64,000 nt of DNA, from assembly GCA_030141605.1 (NCBI GenBank), contig JAQGDQ010000005.1, positions 1,426,180-1,490,179 of the forward strand. The letters are read 5' to 3'. A program made the translations under genes and the position numbers. The notes under the pieces are model-generated. The model was not told where the DNA came from and did no database searches. It saw only the letters and a program-made list of their open reading frames with translations. The DNA comes from Tubiluchus corallicola (Eukaryota; Priapulida; Priapulimorpha; Priapulimorphida; Tubiluchidae). Position 1 is the first letter of the stretch. Each line of letters begins with the position of its first letter. Positions 49,701-60,100 of this stretch are shown here, piece after piece.

Positions 49701-52700
49701 AAACAACAAATAAACTTGACTGCTATGAGGGAAACTGCAACTACGGATCAATAAATAAGGTTCAGTTTAATTATATATGGGCAAAAGCATGGTAATGTAC
49801 AAACTTTTTTTAAGAAAAATGACAAAAAAAATTCTAAGTACCGTATATTCTCGCATATAAGCCTACATCGCATATAAGCCGACCCCCTAAAACTGCTTTA
49901 AAATGGCCAGTTTTTGCAAAAACCCGCATATAAGCCGAACATCAACTTGTCTAATTTTACTCCATACCCAATCAACAAAATTGATCCCTTTTTGTCACAT
50001 ATATTTATACATTTTTAATTTTTTTTATCTAATGAATACAAAAAGCAGACATTTATTGAAATGTGAATTTTTTCTAAAAAAAGTGGGTGGACGGCGATCC
50101 CCCACGATCCCCCTCCAATACACCACTGGTGACACACAACCAAATAAAGAGTCAGATAGCGATGAAAATGTGTGGCTGGAAAATTGGCATTAGTGTCTGT
50201 CCTTGTGTTCATTTTGTTTCATGCGCATATAAGCCGACCCCCTGATTTCAGTATTGTATGTTATAGTTCTAAATTCGGCTTATATGCGAGTATATACGGT
50301 ATATGATTGTATTATACATAAAAATTGCTCTCATATGTCTACTAAATATAATCTGACTAGTGTGAGAGAAGTTACCGACATAAATATATATCGAAGCTCA
50401 TATCCAAAAGCTGACAAATCTGCTGTAAAACTACATGTGGTTTCTATCACAAACGTCTTTGTGTATACACCTCATATGCTAACCACTTGATGCCACTTTT
50501 TTACTGGAACTTTACCTATCAACACTTTTTATGAAAGTAAGAATATAGGTGGTATAGGTAAACGAGTCAAGAAAAAATCCGTTAAAATTGATGATAACAC
50601 ACAATTTTAGTAGGTCTTTGCCCACTTTTCAGAATTTTGCAGCCCTCACACTTGAAAAATACTGTGCATATAAAACAAAATTGCAAATGTTAACAAAACT
50701 TTATTAATTTTCATGGAAGAATGTGAAAACAAGTTGAGACAGTAACAATGAAGTCAACACAGTTCTGAATGGCCAAAAATTTCATTTTGCCATTTTACAT
50801 TGATGTAACAGACAGAAACTTATATTTTCCTTTAATAGATATGGTGGTGACAGAACTGGAGGTATGCTCGTTTTGGAATACTATCAGCTCTCTATCATTA
50901 ACAACCAATACTTTGGTAGAGAATTTTATATATTGCCTCCTTTATTCACTCCTTTATGGACAAAAACAGGTGCTAACGTAACAAACCAAAAAAATGAATG
51001 TCCAAGCATAGTGGTTAACAATATCCAGTTACAGCTATATTAGATTTTATTTTTTACTTCTCACAAAAAATGTACTATTCCTCCCCAAAATAAACTATTA
51101 TCAGATAGAAATATATGTTGCTGAGCATTTTCAGGTATCTAATGGTGAAATAACAAAAATTTGCAAAATCTGGTTACAATTTCTTGCTTCACCAATTGCT
51201 AGTCAGCACATGGTCAACAACACAGGAAGTACTGACATGCTGGGATTACTGTCCTAGTAACTGTGCTGAAATCCATTTGTTACTTTCTGAGTTGTAATTA
51301 CCACTTTTATGATAGAAAAAAGGGCTATGTAAAAAGTTAACAGGTTACAGGTGCTTAGGGCCTTCATGCTATTTTTAAAGGAGCATTGAAAATGTAAGTA
51401 TTAATAACAAAGCTCTGAAATGTTAACTTAATATTCTGAACAATCTGTAGTATTGAGAAATTATGAAAAACTGTTTGTTTTGAATAAGTGAGTATTTTAC
51501 CAAGCATTAAATTTACTTCTGAATATTTACTTTTTAAATATTGACACTTGCATCTGCCCATATGTAAGCTACAGTTTTACCTACTGAATTTTTAAAAAAA
51601 CGTATAGTCATATAAACAATATTATACAGACAAGCAGAAAAATATATAATGTTTACATGCACATGAATTAAATGCACCTAATATCCAAAAATGAATAACT
51701 ACTTAAGCGAAAATAGATTTAGGCTAGGTTGACATAGGTCGTACATAATTGAAAAATAAGATAACCTTTTTAAAATTTATACATTTATAGCTACAATTAT
51801 ACAATGTGACATCTTAGCCTCAATAAAAATGTAAAAACAATATTATTTTATTGTATTATTAAAATTCCAAAACCAAATTTAGTGTTTGTTTGTAGCAACA
51901 ATTTATAAATGTGTTTAAAAATTAGTAAAAAGCAAATTAAATGCAATGTGTTTTACATAGCCCACACTATGAAAAAGCTCACTTCAAAGTTATAATATTT
52001 ATAAATGCATCTTTTAATTAATAAAGATTGCCTCAAATCAGGGACACTTGCACCAGTGTTTCTACACAAGTTATTGGTGCTCTGCATGAAATCCACACCC
52101 AATAGACCACAACAAAATAAAGACGATAGTGACTCATAATGTGTTGATTGCCATTATTTATTTTTCATGCAGTAAAATACTTACAGTCTTCTACTGAGAC
52201 TTTCTTGTCTACAATGGCATTTATGTAGCCCCAATAACTCTGTTCATCAATATGAGCTAAAAATTCACTGAAAATATTAAAATATATTATAAAAAATAAG
52301 TCATAAGACATTTAAAAGCAAACAGTAAATCAAATAAACAATGATATATACCTACAACAAATCCCAGCAATATTTAACTTTATCAAAGCGGGAGCAAAAA
52401 ATATAAAATCAAGTCATTTTATTCTTGTCAATTTAATTCAATATACATCCACATATTTTCTGTCTAAAAATTTACAACTTTCTTGTGTATGCAGCAAGGA
52501 ATATCATTTGTGCATTTTTCAAAAGATATTAATACAGTAAAAGAGTAAAAAATACAAACATGTAATATACACTTAACTTTCTGGTGAAGTTTGGCATTTT
52601 GTTCCTAGGTCAATAGATTTATTTAAAAACGCACATTTCAGTTTAATCCTAAATCACTCTCACTTGACAGGATCAAGTTGAAACCTGTTTTTTCATAAAT

Positions 52701-53246
52701 CTACTAACCAACATGTAACTTTCTAAAACTCTATATACATCCGTCTGAGAATATGTTTAAAAAAGAGAGCACTTACAACATCAACGGTTCTGTTATCATT
52801 GCAAAATTTGTCAATTACAAGTAACTGGTATACTGTATCTTGGCAAAAAGTTGCATACAAAAGTAATCATAACACAAGTGGAGTCCATAAGTTGTATATT
52901 TACAATAATTGAAATTACAAAAACTTTTCACATGCACAGACTAGCCCTGAAAACATCATTTTGAATGTAATGTTATGCAGCTTGCACTAGTTAGTGCGTG
53001 CTGTTAAATAAAATGTCAAGTAACACCAGTATAAAAAAGTGTACAATATCAATTGCTACTAATTGAAAGTTATATTTATACAATTGGAAAAAATACAATC
53101 TATATTCACCTTGTTTCTAATAAAAGTGGTGTTGATCCCCATTTAGCATCTAGTGCTGCACTCACAGGCTTATTTTTCTTAGCTGCACTCACAAATTGAA
53201 AGCCAGTACAAATGACAAAAGTCACTAATAACAAATGGGACAGCAT
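27441..53246 (-). CDS. UGGT: UDP-glucose:glycoprotein glucosyltransferase, complete
   Basis: Thirty-five exons join without a frame error into 1529 residues (human UGGT1 about 1555): 53246-53110, 52267-52185, 49632-49502, 48864-48752, 48037-47863, 47582-47413, 47179-46918, 45995-45840, 45023-44817, 42977-42756, 42440-42309, 42129-42046, 41940-41860, 41235-41112, 40651-40559, 38819-38722, 38480-38274, 37431-37300, 37135-36993, 36373-36264, 35971-35800, 35076-34887, 34447-34396, 34095-33989, 33592-33507, 33285-33201, 32901-32810, 31746-31642, 31436-31352, 31035-30926, 29279-29103, 28666-28610, 28369-28255, 27981-27865, 27620-27441. The enzyme senses misfolded N-glycoproteins in the ER and re-adds glucose so that calnexin/calreticulin rebind them. 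A signal peptide (about 1-21) precedes four thioredoxin-like domains and beta-sandwiches (to about 1210), then the GT24 catalytic domain (about 1230-1500) with VDADQ (D1336, D1338), [10 protein letters not shown] and LPNNMIHQV. The C-terminus HIEL is a KDEL-type ER-retrieval signal. Confidence 0.97.
29752..29815. repeat. ATC-rich trinucleotide tract in a UGGT intron
   Basis: Imperfect (ATC)n run within the intron between the exons at 31035-30926 and 29279-29103. Confidence 0.75.
32030..32664. mobile_element. 635-bp TIR element flanked by TA, pogo/mariner-like (element E1)
   Basis: The ends are inverted repeats beginning CCGTATTTTCCCGTGTAT and continuing for about 27 bases with one mismatch, directly flanked by TA on both sides (32028-32029, 32665-32666), as expected for the Tc1/mariner/pogo superfamily. 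A GGGTCTCTTATAC motif recurs inside both termini. On the plus strand a frame ending at about 32567 encodes a strongly acidic tail ([28 protein letters not shown], stop), reminiscent of the C-terminus of pogo-type transposases, so this may be an internally deleted derivative. It lies in a UGGT intron. Confidence 0.8.
34198..34335. repeat. Degenerate ACTATA-type microsatellite
   Basis: A run of ACTATA, ACTACT and related hexamers in a UGGT intron. The 165-residue plus-strand frame over it (33999-34496) is an artefact of the repeat and of antisense UGGT exon sequence. Confidence 0.8.
39127..39136. repeat. Poly-G/C tract
   Basis: A run of about ten G on the plus strand in UGGT intron 16, unusual in otherwise AT-rich intron DNA. 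Confidence 0.7.
43329..43550 (+). mobile_element. Possible tRNA-derived SINE
   Basis: Around 43330-43382 the sequence resembles a decayed tRNA: a TAGCTCA box-A-like start, a tRNA-spaced middle, then GGTTAGACTCC, close to the box B consensus GGTTCGANTCC. A non-tRNA body seems to follow to about 43550. No poly-A tail or duplication was clear. It lies in the UGGT intron between the exons at 44817 and 42977. Confidence 0.35.
49841..50299. mobile_element. 459-bp TIR element flanked by TA, related to E1 (element E2)
   Basis: The ends are inverted repeats beginning CCGTATATTCTCGCATAT, with a gap or mismatch in the right copy, flanked by TA (49839-49840, 50300-50301). Subterminal CGCATATAAGCC motifs recur several times near both ends. 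The first 21 bases share the pattern CCGTATWTTCYCGYRTATAAG with element E1, so the two are sister families. A plus-strand frame ends in [18 protein letters not shown] (near 50190), again an acidic tail that could be the remnant of a pogo-like transposase. It lies in UGGT intron 3 of the antisense gene order (between exons at 52185 and 49632). Confidence 0.75.
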
Positions 53247-53521
53247 TATCTGGAAAAAAAACTACAAAAGTTGAAATAAATGTTCTACATCACATGCACT
53301 CATTGATATTAAACACTACTTATTATCTAAGTTCAATGAAGCCATTTTGCACACAGTATTCATTTATGTTCTAGATTTGGTTTTCATTCTTTTAATAACT
53401 ATTGTATCTGTGGTAGCAGATTACTATATGTGCCATGCAGAAGAGCAGAACATACAGGCAGCAACTTTTAGGCTGTTTAGCTTAGCAGTTTAATAAAGTA
53501 ACTATAAATTTCGTTTTATGA

Positions 53522-53743
53522 TTGATTGACTTACAGCAGCATATTAAGCGATTCAGACCTGCCAACTTTCACAGATTACTTACACGCCACACACATTTTA
53601 AGAATTTTATGCAAGCACATGCATCAAATTTCAGTATCAATATCAGAGCCCATTTCCTCTCTTCTTGTGTTGTGAGCCTTTGGAATTCACTTAATAGTGA
53701 AATAGTTGACGCATCAAATCTGCCACAACTTCGCAAATTGTAG
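53522..53743 (+). mobile_element. LINE 3' tail fragment (plus strand, 1)
   Basis: A 73-residue open frame ends in a LINE reverse-transcriptase terminal motif: FLSSCVVSLWNSLNSEIVDAS followed by a short tail and stop, matching the usual FF..RV..LWNSLP..VV.A. pattern. Everything upstream of the tail is absent, typical of a 5'-truncated insertion. It lies in the putative 5' UTR intron of UGGT, in the opposite orientation. Confidence 0.65.
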
Positions 53744-54180
53744 AGGAGACACCGTCAATTACCGTGTTATGGTTAGGTCTCTTAAGCTTCGCAAGCAAGT
53801 GCATATTATAATCCAAATAAACTAATTTAAATGTCAGTGTATTACACAAGACTGTGACAGGAGACTGCGCACATTAAGTATGCACTTTGTCCTTAACCAA
53901 AATATTAACACAATTCACAAGACAGATGTCTTCACCAACCCACAGTGCGATTCGAGATAATTTCAAGTAATAATTATAAAGTAAAAACAAATTTAACATT
54001 TAAAACAGCGAAAAACTCTAATGTATAATAACCAAACCTAAGCTCAGATTTAGAACTAAAATAAAATGGTTTCGTATACTCAAATAATATTAATACCAAA
54101 ATTAAATAGCGCTAAACTGCGTTAAAAAAAGCAAAACAGTGTGGTAAATTGGATCAAATTAAGGCTAATAAACACACTAC

Positions 54181-54195
54181 CATGGGCGCAGCCAT
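54181..54195 (-). CDS. Candidate alternative first coding exon of UGGT
   Basis: On the minus strand an ATG in TTAAAATGGCTGCGCC opens MAAPM and is followed at once by a possible donor (GTAGTG, gt at 54180-54179). The UGGT exon at 53246 has an acceptor three bases before its ATG (polypyrimidine tract then CAG, ending at 53250). Joining the two gives [13 protein letters not shown] in frame, which would extend the protein to 1535 residues. The alternative is that this is noncoding leader sequence and translation starts at 53246. The donor is imperfect. Confidence 0.4.
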
Positions 54196-54240
54196 TTTAA
54201 CTAAGCGTCCAAATGGCGGTATATGATTGGATAAGTGACA
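54193..54240 (-). promoter_or_regulatory. Candidate UGGT promoter/initiator
   Basis: Within 40 bases on the minus strand there is CCAAT (near 54228), a CGCCATTT YY1-like core and the AAAATGGCTGC start context, an arrangement typical of TATA-less housekeeping promoters. Evidence is motif-level only. Confidence 0.35.
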
Positions 54241-54821
54241 CGACATAAATAGTTTTCCTCCAATTATATTGCAGAACGATCATTACCACGGACGCTGTCG
54301 ATAGATGGCGCGCCAAAAAATGCCTGTTAATGTTTGCACGTGAAATCTCAAAACTTAGAAACATCCAAATCTGCATATTAGGTAGCTTTGTATAAGAAGT
54401 TGCAGTGTAGAACAAAATTTGACGCTTTTGGGTAAAGTGACTGATCTACAAAAATGCGAGTATTAATTATGAAATTGCAAAATTTAGTTACATATATTCA
54501 TCATAATCAAAACTCTTATTATTAATAATTAATAATCACACAGGATATGCTCGGCCGTAATAAAAATCAAATTTTGTACCATTTGCAGACATAACTCCAG
54601 ATCCTATTAAGTGCGTTTCTTACACCACAGTAATGTCAGTTTTGTATAAGACCATGCCTGTTGCAATGTGCGTCTGCTTTATGTCAGATTCTCTACAATT
54701 AAGCGTGTGGCTATTAAGTATTATAAGGTGTTTGCCTTGTTTGCTTCGCAGTTTAGTTTAGTTTAGAAGTACAAGTACAGGTGTATAACTCAAATAAAGG
54801 ATAGAGATTGACATTCCTTGC

Positions 54822-55094
54822 TTGCAATATTTAAAATATTCTCAAAACGAGTTGTTGCGCATCACCGACAACATCCAACAACCTACTAAACGACGTCCTC
54901 ATAAACCAAAAACAACCTGGATATCAAGAATAAATATAAGATTTACAACATCTGGAACCAAACCTAACAATAGCATCACAGGAATTGAAAATGGATACAG
55001 GAAACAGTGGAGTGCTCGAGTGGGCTGCCACAGGAAGACTATAAGAAAATTCAACATTCATCTTTACAATATAAATGCCAATGAACTGACATGA
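54822..55094 (+). mobile_element. Probable LINE C-terminal tail fragment (plus strand, 2)
   Basis: The 90-residue frame contains RRPHKPKTTWISRI and, later, GYRKQWSARV, matching the spacing of the GRPK..W ... A.NR..WR pattern at the C-terminus of many non-LTR retrotransposon ORFs. It is a short remnant, and the identification is tentative. Confidence 0.45.
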
Positions 55095-55148
55095 TACATG
55101 TTTTCGAATTATCAATAAAATTAAGGTTTTGGAACAACAACTATTAAA

Positions 55149-55361
55149 GGTCATCCTTGTAAATTATACAAACCCAGAGCCAGACTGGATGTAATGAAGT
55201 ACGTCTTGAGCAGTCGAGTAGTCAGCAGCTGGAATGGTTTAAACGGCAAAACTGTAACATCTGAGTCAATAAATGAATTGAAAAGAAATATGGAATATGA
55301 GTGGAATCACAAAAAATTCTTTTGTACAGTACACACACTAAATGCCAGTAGAGAACAGTAG
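55149..55361 (+). mobile_element. LINE 3' tail fragment (plus strand, 3)
   Basis: A frame of 70 residues plus stop reads GHPCKLYKPRARLDVMKY, then SSRVVSSWNGLNGKTVTSES, then a short basic end. This is the classic GH..KL.K.R.R.D.R...FS.RVV..WN.LP tail of non-LTR reverse transcriptases. Only the tail remains. It differs from the two neighbouring tails, so several LINE lineages have inserted here. Confidence 0.7.
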
Positions 55362-55589
55362 ATCCTTGATTTACTTTTAACCTTAAACATTAGATATGGA
55401 TGTTTCTTGAATGGCACACCCATTAACCTTAGTGCTCCTTTAACTCACTTTTGCAGCTACACTGTCAATGTTTGCATTTGTTACATCTTATGGTTTTAGT
55501 TTTGGAAGCCTTAGGTAAGGAACCCAAAGCTTGGTTGTGTAACACACTGTCTACTGTCACCTTCTGTGACACATGCTCATTTTACTCTA

Positions 55590-55612
55590 ATATATATATA
55601 TATATATATATA
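55590..55612. repeat. TA microsatellite
   Basis: Pure TA run in the UGGT/fucosidase intergenic region. Confidence 0.85.
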
Positions 55613-56070
55613 CATAATCACAGTAATGTTATAGTAGTGTTGAATACCATTTACGGCATTAGCATATATACCGCTGTTGCGTTACTGTACGTACGCTAAA
55701 TTTGCTGAGAACCAGTGTGGTATAAGTACAGCCAAAATATCGCATTCACTCTCTTTTAGCTTTAAAATCACACCATTTTTTAAATGCGAGGACTATGTGT
55801 AATTGCGTGTACATCCAAGCATGGCTGAGATTACTATGAATTTCTTTGTGTCAAAAATCAATCTATTTTTACATAAAATTGCACAATATTATTTAATATT
55901 ATTAAATAAAATGATTTATTTTATTAAATTATATTTTGGGCTTTTATATAAAAAAGTAGCTGAGACACCACTGCTGGTACAGTGCCTCATCAAAGAGGGA
56001 TATCCTTGATAATGAGCCAGGCTTCAGATGTGCCACAAACGTCTTGTTGAGTAGGCCTATCTTTGCTAGA

Positions 56071-56102
56071 TTCCAATTACAGAGTGCGAAAGTATATAAA
56101 AG
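56071..56102 (+). promoter_or_regulatory. Possible fucosidase core promoter
   Basis: TATATAAAAG at 56093-56102, with CCAAT about 20 bases upstream, lies roughly 210 bases before the fucosidase ATG. A TSS near 56130 would give a 5' UTR of about 180 bases, possibly shortened by a splice acceptor (TTTTGCAG ending near 56236). Motif evidence only. Confidence 0.3.
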
Positions 56103-56313
56103 AATAGTGCCGTGTGTTTGTTACATAAATTGTCACATACTAACTTTACATCATGAAATGAAAGTGAATTGTATCAAAATACTGTCAACATTTATAGTGT
56201 TTAATTTTGTTCAAGATAATTACATTTCTTTTGCAGGCAATGATTGACTAGAGTATATTATTTATGTAACGTGCCATCATCTGTAGTTTGTACCTAAATT
56301 TACAACAACGACA

Positions 56314-57086
56314 ATGCGCCATATTACTTGCAAGACAAGCTTTAAAGCATTGCTAGCTGTTGGTGTAGTAGTAATACTTCTCGTAGTGTCAGCGCAAGTT
56401 CTGCGTCCAACAAATACAAAAACACATTCAAGTGTTGTGTTTGAACATGATGTGGAGTATCTGGGAAGAAACAAACTGTCAGAGAACTCTGATTCAGATT
56501 TGTTTATGAAAAAAGCTGATTCGTATTTGTTTCAATATGACAAAAAAGAAAGACTGCTGGAGGAGGAACATCAGCAGCAAGAGAAGCCATCTTTCCATGT
56601 AAATAAAGCGGTATGTATTGTATTTAGTCTTCGTTTGTTGTCTATTTTGTTTGAATGCAGATTCCAGTGTAGGCTGAATACATGTGTTAATTTTGTTAAT
56701 TATTTAACTTTACTTTACTCTTTTCATATTGGGACTTATTTGCCACTTTTGCTATAAATCCTTGTGCTGTTTGCTATAGAATCTTAATTAGCATACAGCA
56801 AGGATAAATTCTGCTCATCTAATTAACTGAATTCTAGTGACTTGATTTTCTGGGAGAGAGAAAAAGCATTTCAAGTGACGTCATATAACGCTGGGCTGCC
56901 TAGTCTATGTAAAACCTGATAAAAACTGCTGCTACACCTTCCAAGCTAGTTTTCTGGTTTAAAACCAGGCTCAGGCTCAATTTTTACGCATTTCCTTTCT
57001 TCTGGTCAGGTTTTGTTTCAAAAACATAATAATTATTGTGGTTTACATCATTTTCAGCCTAATACAGAGATCAACATTGTTACTTC

Positions 57087-57121
<35 letters not shown>

Positions 57122-60100
57122 TTTAAGTAGGCATTCGGTATCATTTTGTGAGTAGGGAAAGCAGAAAAGTTGTTTTATTCGTTTCTTAACACTTCGAAAT
57201 AATAGCGGATAGTTAGTTCAATTTTTAGCTGATATTACTCATAAAACTTAATTCAATATTTCAGGGTAAATACAAACCAATTTGGGAGTCTCTTGATGCC
57301 CGACCGTTACCTACTTGGTATGATGATGCAAAATTTGGGATTTTTCTGCATTGGGGTGTTTATTCTGTACCTTCCATAGTCTCTGAATGGTTCTGGTATG
57401 TTATATACTACATGCTTTTTGAAGTTAAAGTTGAAATTGTAAATCACCCTTAACAGAATTGTTTCTAAGACGGTAACAGAAGCTTGATTCTGTCCTCATT
57501 AGTAAACAGAAGCTTTAACAAAAGATATTTTGTGAAAATCATATTTATGCCTGTAATTTTCAATTTTGAATAGGGTTGCCAGATCAGAAAATGAGAAATA
57601 CAGAACACTCTTAAAATCTCTCTTTATATTACTATATATTTAAATTTATACATGCCTACACACCCAGACCAATATATTACATAAAAGTAGAGACGTAAGT
57701 TAAAATTATAAAGCAAGGATTTTAATGGGTTATGAGGAGAACAAAAGTAAAATCATTTGAAAATATTTATTTAATACAGACAACAGAGAAATAGTATTAT
57801 TATTTTTTACATGCAATATAGATAACTAAAAGAAATTCTGAGAAAGTGAAATCATTGCAGAATTGTTATTCAATAGAGAAAATATAATAATGTATAAAGG
57901 AAAATTATTATTTAATACAAACAATGCAGAAAATAAACTAAATATTTATTTAGGCTGGAGTGTAAAACGGTAACCATAGCAGCTGAACAAGTTGCAAACA
58001 GGTAGTAAACTTCTAGCACCACTAGTTTCTTCATTACATTTGGGTTATTTTTATCAAGAGAATCTGAGAAAAGAAAGTATAATTATTTATAAAGTTACAT
58101 CTAAGAACCGTAAGAAGATGGTAAAAATATATTTTTATTACAAAATTTGAAAGTGAACTAAATATGGGACATTTGAGTGTCTCTGAAAGGTCAGTACGGA
58201 ACAAGGGACAAAATTATCAAATATGGGACATGTCCCATGTACAAGGACATCCCGATTTTGAACTAATAATTTTTACAGGGACTATTGGAAAGGCCAACAA
58301 CCACACAAGGAAATTGTTGATTTTATGAAAAGGAATTATCCGCCACATTTTACGTATCCTGATTTTGGTGTGCAATTCACTGCTGAGTTGTTCAATGCTA
58401 CAGAATGGGCACAGATATTCAAAGCATCAGGAGCTAAGTAATAGTAATACATGTTATCATTAATTTTAATGGTTTATATTTGTTTTGGTACTTCTTGGCT
58501 GCAACACCATTTCAGTAATTGTATAAGGTTACATAAATTTTTTTAAAGAATGTCTGCTAAGTTCTGAAGGCGTTAGAATAGAATAGTAGCAAGTGATATA
58601 TACTTATATTGTTTCTCTAAGAATGATCTATTTTAAGTATTTTATTGTTTAGATATATTGTTCTAACAAGTAAACACCATGAAGGTTATACAAACTGGCC
58701 ATCGAATTATTCATTTAACTGGAACTCTATGGATATTGGACCACATCGTGACTTAGTAGGTAAACAGAAATTGCTTTTAAGTGTGACAGAATCATTTTTA
58801 TTTACTGTTCTAACTTAACTTATGACTAAAATATGCGTAAATATGTGAGATAAAAGTCAGATTTTTTTCCCTGAATTCCTATCACCCTGAGAAACTATTA
58901 CTCTAACATTACCAAAAACCAGTCGATATTGAATGTCTTTTTGCTTAAAGTGTCAGTACTCTATATTGCCAGCCTTCTGTGTTGCCGATTTAATATTTTT
59001 TTACATTCAGGAGAACTGGCTTCTGCAATACGTACTGAAACAGATATGATGTTCGGACTTTATTATTCGTTATTTGAATGGTTTCATCCACTATATAATA
59101 AGGACAGCGCAAATTACTTTGAAACTTACGAATACGTGCAGGTATAAGCTATTCATTGATTTTGCTGTTATTGCCACGAAGTTATAGGTTTGGGCTTAGT
59201 TACCACTGTTGTATTGAAATTATTTATTCTGAATATGGCTGTCAATTAATATGTTTATTATTTTTATTTGCAAAATTTTCCGTCACCTAACAGGTTTTTT
59301 CCAGAATTGTCAATTTGCTATGCAATGTCTTGCTTTAGCAATTATCACTACTTTGAATGTGATTTCCTTACTGCAACCAGGGATACATACATATGCAAAA
59401 AATACAAAAAACAGTAAAGTCAAAAATCAAGTTATTAGTGATGTACTTTTTTATAATGTCAAATGGAACCTGTAATAGAATATTACTACTATATTTTAAA
59501 ATTATTTGTAAATTAGGATTAGAAGTAATATTATTGCTTGTAAAGTTATCAAGGTTTGAAGTTGTTGCATTTTTGTTGTTGTAGAATGATTATTTTTAAA
59601 CTCGCAACTTTTAAAGTGATGCAACTGAAACAGAATTTTTGTTTTTTGTTTTTATTTTTTGCTTAGATGTTCTGTGAGAGAATAAGAAATAAATGTGCAT
59701 CATGTAGACCTACCAGTTCATTGAAACCTACGTGCACATTCATTTTGAAAATGTAGCAGGCAGCCTGCAGGAAATCTTAAAATTAGGTTCATTTTTCCAG
59801 GTAAAAAAGGGTTTAATAAAATCCACACATCAATTTACTCCCCTAGTTGTTCACTGAAGTGCAAACCTGCATGCGCTTTCATTTAGAAGAAATTGGTTTT
59901 GTGCGTGCCCATTTAACAGGCAGATCTATTAACAGGATCTGTTAATTTGCTCTGGCATCATTTAAGGGTAGGCACTATCTATGTTCTTGATTATATTGTC
60001 TTAAACATCCTTAGCAAAAACTCTCTCAATAAGCCAAGTTTCCCTCTATGACCAAGATGTGCATAGAAAGACAGGTACAATGACGCAGACCTCGCATTCT

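Larger units (their letters stand above)
53250..56313. other. Head-to-head intergenic region between UGGT and the fucosidase
   Basis: The genes diverge from this region, so it should contain both promoters. Three plus-strand LINE tail fragments (53522-53743, 54822-55094, 55149-55361) and a TA microsatellite (55590-55612) occupy it. A candidate UGGT first exon and promoter lie at 54180-54240 and a possible fucosidase TATA box at 56093-56102. Confidence 0.6.

Noticed and set aside
57570..58260. Intron 2 of the fucosidase, beginning with a GGGTTGCCAGAT motif and ending with TGGGACATGTCCCA-like palindromic sequence
   Set aside because: Suggestive of an inserted element, but no matching inverted ends or duplication could be demonstrated by eye.
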